A stretch of DNA of 38,841 bases from Clostridium thermobutyricum DSM 4928 (GTDB lineage: Bacteria > Bacillota > Clostridia > Clostridiales > Clostridiaceae): contig NZ_LTAY01000030.1 in assembly GCF_002050515.1 (NCBI RefSeq), positions 1 to 38,841 on the forward strand, given 5' to 3'. This document shows, piece by piece, positions 33,594-38,841 of this stretch. Position 1 is the stretch's first letter. Each line of letters opens with the position of its first letter. Under the pieces are notes generated by a model. The model ran no database searches, was not told the origin of the DNA, and saw nothing but the letters and a program-made list of their open reading frames with translations. The position numbers and the translations under genes are program-made.

Positions 33594-34076
33594 TCATTTA
33601 ATTTTTATATTACTATTTAATTTTAATATTGCTTCATTCATTCTTTTAATTTTTGTTTCCTCTTTCTTTGCCCCTGTTATCCAAAGAATATATTTTCTTT
33701 TATTACTATAAGATAATGTTTCAAAAAATTCTTTTGCCTTTTTCTCTTTTTCCAAAAGTTCTTTAAACTCCTTTGGTATTTCAACTATTCTTTCTTCTTT
33801 ATCTTCTTCTATTGTTACATCTATAATATCACCAAAAGTTTTATTTAAACTCTTTCTTATAGCTTTCGTTATACCTAAAATGTGGCAGTCTACTCCCATT
33901 TTAACAATTGAGCCCTTATATTCTATACCATCAAAAGTTGCTTTTACTTTTACTCTTTTTGCATTATATTTTTCTTCTACATTAAAAGGTATTTTTATAT
34001 ATGATGCATCTTTACCTTCTACTTTCAAAATTTCTGATTTAAACTTTTCCATATTTTTGTTTAATCTCACTTTCAT
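33594..34076 (-). CDS. DUF1905 / YdeI-like (OmdA) domain protein
   Basis: This 160-residue cytosolic protein has two parts: an N-terminal DUF1905 beta-barrel-like domain (about 8-90, with KVKATFDGIEYKGSIVKMG and HILGITKAIRKSLNKTFGD) and a C-terminal YdeI/OmpD-associated helical segment (about 100-160, with FFETLSYSNKRKYILWI). The molecular function of these families is not established. The start ATG has only a weak ribosome binding site, and an internal ATG at codon 9 is possible. It is cotranscribed with the GNAT gene. Confidence 0.8.
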   Translation of the reverse strand: MKVRLNKNMEKFKSEILKVEGKDASYIKIPFNVEEKYNAKRVKVKATFDGIEYKGSIVKMGVDCHILGITKAIRKSLNKTFGDIIDVTIEEDKEERIVEIPKEFKELLEKEKKAKEFFETLSYSNKRKYILWITGAKKEETKIKRMNEAILKLNSNIKIK

Positions 34077-34158
34077 TTATTATCTCTATAAATTCTTTTA
34101 CTAATTATATCAAAAATAATTACCTAAAATATTACTTTTAAATTTGTTTTATAAAAAA

Positions 34159-34188
34159 AGAGTATATTATCTAAAGATAATATACTCT
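34159..34188 (-). terminator. Terminator of the spermidine operon
   Basis: A perfect 13-bp stem (34159-34171 with 34176-34188) with a 4-nt loop is followed by seven T residues on the minus strand, just after speB. Confidence 0.92.
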
Positions 34189-34195
34189 AATTTCT

Positions 34196-35047
34196 TTATT
34201 TATTTGCTACTATAAGCATTTCTCTTAATACTTTACATGCAACTGCTGTTGAAGTACCTGATGTATCATATTGTGGTGATAATTCATTTATATCTATTCC
34301 AACTATATTATTTAATTTTCTAAACTCAAGTATTCCATTCATAAGTTCCTTAAATGTTATTCCTCCAGCTTCTGGAGTTCCTGTCCCAGGAAATATTGAT
34401 GGATCAAGAACATCTAAATCTATTGTAATATAAACTGGCTTATCTTTAATTTTTTCTACCACTTTATCTAAATTATCTAGATTGAATTTATTAGTATACA
34501 TATGATCTTTTGCCCAATAGAATTCATCTCTTTCTCCTGAACGAATACCAAATTGGAATATTCTATTATCTCCTACTAAATCCCATACTCTACGAATAAC
34601 TGAAGCATGTGATAATTTTTCTCCTAAGTAATCATCTCTTAAGTCTGTATGAGCATCAAAATGTATTACATGTACATCTGGATATTTATTAAATATAGAT
34701 TTAAATGCACCTAAAGTTACTAAGTGCTCTCCGCCTATCATAAGTGGAGTTTTTCCATCATTTAAAACTTTAGCTGTATATTCCTCTATCATATCTAAAG
34801 CTTTAGTTGTATTTCCAAATGGTATATCTAAATCTCCTCCATCATAGATAGAAAGATCATAAAGATCTACATCTTGATATGGACTATAGCTTTCAAGGCC
34901 ATAAGATTCACTTCTCATTACTTTACTTGCAAATCTAGTCCCTGGTCTAAAAGAAGTTGTTCCATCAAAAGGTGCGCCAAATACTACTGTAGTTGCTTCG
35001 CTATATTCACATTCGCACCCAATGAAAGTTTCTATATTTCTATTCAT
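34196..35047 (-). CDS. speB: Agmatinase
   Basis: This ureohydrolase-family enzyme hydrolyses agmatine to putrescine and urea. The dimanganese ligands are all present: GGEHL, HFDAHTDLR, DLDVLDPS, and the substrate loop GTGTPEAGG. Length 283 aa is normal. The start overlaps the end of speE by 8 nt, with a poor ribosome binding site of its own, so translation is coupled to speE. Agmatinase is preferred over arginase or formiminoglutamase because of the decarboxylase in the same operon. Confidence 0.94.
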   Translation of the reverse strand: MNRNIETFIGCECEYSEATTVVFGAPFDGTTSFRPGTRFASKVMRSESYGLESYSPYQDVDLYDLSIYDGGDLDIPFGNTTKALDMIEEYTAKVLNDGKTPLMIGGEHLVTLGAFKSIFNKYPDVHVIHFDAHTDLRDDYLGEKLSHASVIRRVWDLVGDNRIFQFGIRSGERDEFYWAKDHMYTNKFNLDNLDKVVEKIKDKPVYITIDLDVLDPSIFPGTGTPEAGGITFKELMNGILEFRKLNNIVGIDINELSPQYDTSGTSTAVACKVLREMLIVANK

Positions 35048-35891
35048 GTACGCTTTCTAACATTTCTTTAACATAGTTTGGTAGTGCGAAGCATCCTCTG
35101 TGTAAATCTGTGTTATAGTACTTAGTTTTTAATCCTAAATCATTCCATTTTTCCACATCAGCTTTTAAAGGATCATATTTTTTTGAAGCAAATCCAAATA
35201 ACCAATGTCCTGATGGATAAGTTGGAATATGAGCTTGATATACTCTACAAACTGGGAAGCATTCCTTAATTCTCTTATGTGCTCTCTTCATTGATTTAGC
35301 ATATGCTTCATAATATGGACTTTCATGTTGGTTAACAAGTATTCCATCTTCTTTTAATGCTTTAAAACAGTTTCCATAAAACTCTCTTGTAAATAATCCT
35401 TCTCCTGGTCCAAATGGGTCAGTTGAATCAACTATTATTAAGTCATATTTATTTTCTACTGATCTTACAAATTTTAATCCGTCTTCAAAATATAAAGTAA
35501 CTCTAGGATCATCTAATTTTTCAGCTGTTTGTGGTATGAATTTTTTACATACATCTACAACTAATTTATCTATTTCAACCATATCAATTTTTTCAATTGA
35601 ACTATATCTAGTAAGCTCTCTTACTGTTCCACCATCTCCAGCTCCTATAACAAGAACATTTTTGATATTTGGATTAGTTGCCATTGGCACGTGTACTATC
35701 ATATCATGATATATAAATTCATCTTTTTCAGTAACCATCATTAATCCATCAAGAGTAAAGAAAGTTCCAAATTCTTTTGATTTAAATACATCTATTCTTT
35801 GAAATTCACTTTTACCACTATATAACTGTTCATCTACCTTTATTGAAAAACGAGCTTCTGGTGTGTGCTCTTCTGTGTACCATAATTCCAT
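35040..35891 (-). CDS. speE: Spermidine synthase (polyamine aminopropyltransferase)
   Basis: This enzyme transfers the aminopropyl group of decarboxylated AdoMet to putrescine, giving spermidine. Motifs are DGLMMVTEKDEFIYHDMIVH (substrate gate), VLVIGAGDGGTVRE (cofactor loop), MVEIDKLVVDVCKKF, and the catalytic VDSTDPFGPGEGLFTREFY. Length 283 aa is normal. It starts at ATG after AAGGAGTG and lies 21 nt downstream of the decarboxylase. Confidence 0.96.
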   Translation of the reverse strand: MELWYTEEHTPEARFSIKVDEQLYSGKSEFQRIDVFKSKEFGTFFTLDGLMMVTEKDEFIYHDMIVHVPMATNPNIKNVLVIGAGDGGTVRELTRYSSIEKIDMVEIDKLVVDVCKKFIPQTAEKLDDPRVTLYFEDGLKFVRSVENKYDLIIVDSTDPFGPGEGLFTREFYGNCFKALKEDGILVNQHESPYYEAYAKSMKRAHKRIKECFPVCRVYQAHIPTYPSGHWLFGFASKKYDPLKADVEKWNDLGLKTKYYNTDLHRGCFALPNYVKEMLESVHE

Positions 35892-35912
35892 ATTAATTCA
35901 CTCCTTAAAATT

Positions 35913-37367
35913 TTATTTTAAAACTTGTATTTCATTTATATCCATATCCTCTGGCCCTGTAATTAGGCTTCCTTTTTCCTTAGAAGCTAATATACATTCT
36001 ATAGCTTCTTTAGTTATAAGTTCACCTGGTGCAAGTATAGGAATTCCTGGAGGATAGCACATAACAAATTCACCTGTAATTCTTCCTTCACTTTCTGAAA
36101 TAAGAATACTTTCCTTTTCTGCGTAAAATGCTTCTTTAGGTGATTTTTTAACAATAGGATTTATATATTCATGATCAAATATCCCTTTTTTATCTTTTGT
36201 ATGAATTCTTTTTATTTCACTTAGTGCAGAAACAAGTCTTTCTATATTATATCTTGTATCTCCTACTGATATAATAGATAAAATATTTCCTATATCCCCA
36301 AGTTCAATTTGAATTCCATAATCATCTCTTAATATATCATAAGCCTCTATTCCTGCAAGTCCTACATCAAGTGTATTAACAGTCAGCTTAGTTATATCAA
36401 AATCAAATACATTATCTCCATTTACTATTTCTTTTGAAAAAGCATAGTATCCTCCAATTTTATTTATTTCACTTCTTGCATATTCTGCAATAGATACTAC
36501 TTCTTCAAATATTTCTTCTCCATGAAGTGCTAAATTTTTTCTTGCAATATCAAGTGAAGATAAAAGAAGATAAGAACCACTAGTAGTTTGAGTTAAATTT
36601 ATTATTGTTCTTACATAGTGTGGATTTATCTTTTCATTTTTCATAAGAAGCATTGAACTTTGAGTAAGAGAGCCACCTGTTTTATGAATACTTACTGCTG
36701 CCATATCTGCTCCTGCTTCCATAGCTGATACAGGAAGCCTTTTATCAAAATAAAAATGAGTTCCATGTGCTTCATCTACTAATACATACATTCCATGTCT
36801 ATGCGCAAGTTTAACAATTTCTCTTAAATCTGAACATATTCCATAATAAGTTGGATTATTTACAAAAACTGCTTTTGCATCTGGATGTTCTTTTATTGCA
36901 TCTTCTATGTCTTTTAAAGACATTCCAAGAGATATTCCAAGTCTCTTATGAATTCCTGGATTTATATATATAGGATTTGCTCCTATTAATATAAGCGAAT
37001 TTATAGCTGATCTATGAACATTTCTTGGCATAATTATTTTATCCCCTTCTTTACAAACGCTCATAATCATTGCTTGAACTGCAGATGTAGTTCCATTTAC
37101 CATAAAGAATGCACTATCTGCTCCAAAAGCTTCTGCTGCAAGTTCTTCTGCTTCTTTTATAACGCTAGTTGGATGACAAAGATTGTCTAAAGGTTTCATT
37201 GAATTTACATCTACTGAAAGACAATCTTCTCCTAAAAATTCTTTTAATTGTTTATTCCCTCTTCCTTGTTTATGTCCAGGAACATCAAAAGGAACTATTC
37301 TCTGATTTTTGTACCATTTTAGTGCTTCATAAATTGGTGCTTTATTTTGAGGAGATTTATTTTTCAT
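35913..37367 (-). CDS. speA: PLP-dependent arginine decarboxylase (SpeA-like, Orn/Lys/Arg decarboxylase family)
   Basis: This fold-type I decarboxylase is the likely arginine decarboxylase, making agmatine for SpeB. It has 484 residues. The PLP lysine is Lys229 in VSIHKTGGSLTQSS. DEAHGTHFYF holds the cofactor Asp, the N-terminus has FDVPGHKQGRGN, and the C-terminus MCYPPGIPILAPGE. Arginine specificity is inferred from the operon (agmatinase, spermidine synthase, AdoMet decarboxylase); by sequence alone lysine could not be excluded. The start ATG has a GGGGG-rich site overlapping the speD stop. It is a paralogue of 18585-20003. Confidence 0.9.
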   Translation of the reverse strand: MKNKSPQNKAPIYEALKWYKNQRIVPFDVPGHKQGRGNKQLKEFLGEDCLSVDVNSMKPLDNLCHPTSVIKEAEELAAEAFGADSAFFMVNGTTSAVQAMIMSVCKEGDKIIMPRNVHRSAINSLILIGANPIYINPGIHKRLGISLGMSLKDIEDAIKEHPDAKAVFVNNPTYYGICSDLREIVKLAHRHGMYVLVDEAHGTHFYFDKRLPVSAMEAGADMAAVSIHKTGGSLTQSSMLLMKNEKINPHYVRTIINLTQTTSGSYLLLSSLDIARKNLALHGEEIFEEVVSIAEYARSEINKIGGYYAFSKEIVNGDNVFDFDITKLTVNTLDVGLAGIEAYDILRDDYGIQIELGDIGNILSIISVGDTRYNIERLVSALSEIKRIHTKDKKGIFDHEYINPIVKKSPKEAFYAEKESILISESEGRITGEFVMCYPPGIPILAPGELITKEAIECILASKEKGSLITGPEDMDINEIQVLK

Positions 37368-37380
37368 AGCTCATTCCCCC

Positions 37381-38187
37381 TTAATAGATATTTACTCCAC
37401 CATAAATTTCTATCATTTCTTTTGATAACCTATCTCTTATTTCTCTTCTTTCATTTGGTGATAACTCAAATTGATCTGAATTAAATAAATAATTATTTAA
37501 TTTAATTTCATTTACCATCATTTTTGTATGGAACATATTTGCTTGATAAACATTCATATCTATACAATCATAATTTTTAAGTGTATCTCCATCTATATAA
37601 TCTTGAATTGATCTTATTTCATGATCTATATAATATTTTCTTCCTGCAATATCTCTTGTAAATCCTCTTACTTTATAATCAATTGTTATAACATCTGAAT
37701 CAAAACTTGATATTAAATAATTTAATGCATTTAATGGAGATATTTTTCCACAAGTTGAAACATCAATATCTACTCTAAAAGTTGTTATATCATTATTTGG
37801 ATGACATTCTGGATATGTATGAACTGTTAAGTGACTTTTATCTAAATGTCCCATAACACTATCTCTTAATGCCATATATGAAAATTCACCTTTATTACAT
37901 GAAGGATCTATAACCGCTACTGGTAAAGCCTCTTCAGTAATTAGTACATTTACACTAGCCCCTTGAGGCTCATAATCTTGTTTTGAAATATTTAAAACAT
38001 GGGCTCCTATAATTTCTGTTACATCACATAAAATTTTAGTTAAACGCTCAGAATTATATTGCTCATCAATATATTTTATATAATCTTCTTTTTCTTTTTC
38101 AGTTTTGGCATAACAAACATCATAAATATTAAAGCTTAAAGTTTTAGTTAGATTGTTAAAACCATAAAGTGTTATTTTTTCTTTCAA
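37381..38187 (-). CDS. speD: S-adenosylmethionine decarboxylase proenzyme, E. coli type
   Basis: This pyruvoyl enzyme makes decarboxylated AdoMet, the aminopropyl donor for SpeE. It closely follows the E. coli SpeD layout: GFNNLTKTLSFNIYDVCYAKT at the start, YEPQGASVNVL, then the self-cleavage site HLDKSHLTVHTYPE (Lys-Ser; Ser118 becomes the pyruvoyl group) and VSTCGKISPLNALNYLI. I chose TTG at 38187, because GAGG sits 6 nt upstream and the N-terminus then matches E. coli. An in-frame TTG at 38199 would add four residues. It is first in the operon. Confidence 0.93.
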   Translation of the reverse strand: MKEKITLYGFNNLTKTLSFNIYDVCYAKTEKEKEDYIKYIDEQYNSERLTKILCDVTEIIGAHVLNISKQDYEPQGASVNVLITEEALPVAVIDPSCNKGEFSYMALRDSVMGHLDKSHLTVHTYPECHPNNDITTFRVDIDVSTCGKISPLNALNYLISSFDSDVITIDYKVRGFTRDIAGRKYYIDHEIRSIQDYIDGDTLKNYDCIDMNVYQANMFHTKMMVNEIKLNNYLFNSDQFELSPNERREIRDRLSKEMIEIYGGVNIY

Positions 38188-38841
38188 AACTAACCTCAAA
38201 TCCTTTCATTTTATAATTTTCATAACTCTTTTCCACATACTTAATTATATTTTTATTAAAAATTTCTTAATATTACTAAACCTATCTAATTAAGCATATA
38301 AGCTATAGTTACTATACTGTCTATTTCTCAAACTAGAAATACTAAATATAAAACTTGATATTACTAAACTTTTTACCAAAAAAATTTTTCCAAATATTAA
38401 TATACTTTTAAGTCTTAATTTATTGTTAAATTTTTCAATGTCGATAGTTATTATATCTTAGTAAAATTTATTCGTCAATCTTTCATATTAAAGTTTGTTT
38501 TTTATTAAAAACAATAATTATCATAATAATAGAAATTAATGTAATAAACTGATAATTAAATTTGTTCAAATTTTAATAGAGTGTAATTGTGATGAATATT
38601 GTAATTAAGTATAAAATATGAAAAAAAATATATTTGAACGTGATATAAATCACTTTATTATAGAATATTTTACAAAAAAATATATATAAGTAAATTTATT
38701 TAATAAAATACAAAATTTTAATGGGTTTTTATGGGATTATAATGTTTATTTTTAATAATTAATATTTTTATTTCTGTTATTTTCTCAAATAAATAATTAA
38801 ATGTTTATAAAAAAATTTATTTTAAGATAAATTATTTGATT
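38188..38841. other. AT-rich region upstream of the spermidine operon
   Basis: About 650 nt without a supportable gene. A TATAAT on the minus strand (38244-38249) is a possible -10 for speD, without a good -35. I see no clear terminator, T-box or other leader RNA. The window ends inside this region, so part of it may belong to an upstream gene outside. Confidence 0.5.

Noticed and set aside
38188..38199. TTG at 38199 as the speD start
   Set aside because: Its ribosome binding site is too close, and the N-terminus then extends past the E. coli SpeD start. TTG at 38187 has GAGG at normal spacing.
1..38841. CRISPR arrays, insertion sequences, prophage or defence islands
   Set aside because: No regularly spaced repeats, transposase or phage-like genes or terminal repeats were seen. 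Gene content is conserved chromosomal.

Overview
This 38.8 kb window is chromosomal DNA of a very AT-rich, Gram-positive, spore-forming anaerobe, most likely Clostridium sensu stricto (cluster I). The evidence is roughly 27-28 % GC by eye, strong GGAGG-type ribosome binding sites, frequent hairpin + T-run terminators, TTG/GTG starts, a T-box leader, an [FeFe]-hydrogenase maturation cluster and a SCIFF peptide with its maturase. I see no insertion sequence, prophage, CRISPR array, rRNA or tRNA. Species cannot be fixed from the sequence alone.

Layout. 1-1550: one membrane glycosyltransferase-like gene. 1566-7114 (minus strand): DbpA helicase, then hydF, hydG, hydE and a TM1266-family protein; this is the [FeFe]-hydrogenase maturation set without a hydrogenase structural gene, and terminator-like hairpins split it into three units. 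7367-8892: an unrecognised 167-aa protein diverging from a diguanylate cyclase with a Cys-rich sensor. 8927-11609 (minus): a DUF368/PopT-type polyprenyl-phosphate transporter, then a DUF47-PiT phosphate uptake pair. 11813-14941 (minus): DUF1846 protein and a MATE exporter. 15070-17050 (minus): an Lrp-type regulator and class I aminotransferase behind a complete T-box leader, resembling the Bacillus alaR-alaT arrangement. 17122-18481: PHP phosphatase and a small Cys/Asp/Trp-repeat protein.

18585-22972 (minus): the SCIFF precursor (45 aa), its radical SAM maturase ScfB, then an M16 peptidase and a PLP-dependent Orn/Lys/Arg decarboxylase-family protein. 23417-26733 (plus): a membrane protein with TPRs on both sides of one TM segment, and aspartate 4-decarboxylase. 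26763-28566 (minus): a polysaccharide deacetylase and an eight-cysteine protein of unknown function. 28718-32916 (plus): a Ser/Asn-rich membrane protein, PspA, cyclopropane fatty acid synthase and class II fructose-bisphosphate aldolase. 33023-34076 (minus): a GNAT acetyltransferase and a DUF1905/YdeI-type protein. 34196-38187 (minus): a complete spermidine operon in the order speD-speA-speE-speB (arginine to agmatine to putrescine, plus decarboxylated AdoMet, to spermidine).

Most of the window is conserved housekeeping or anaerobe-specific metabolism. The parts most worth a second look are the SCIFF locus with its attenuator-like hairpin and neighbouring M16 peptidase, the T-box on the Lrp/aminotransferase operon, and three unusual small proteins: Cys/Trp/Asp repeat, eight-Cys, and Ser/Asn-rich next to PspA.
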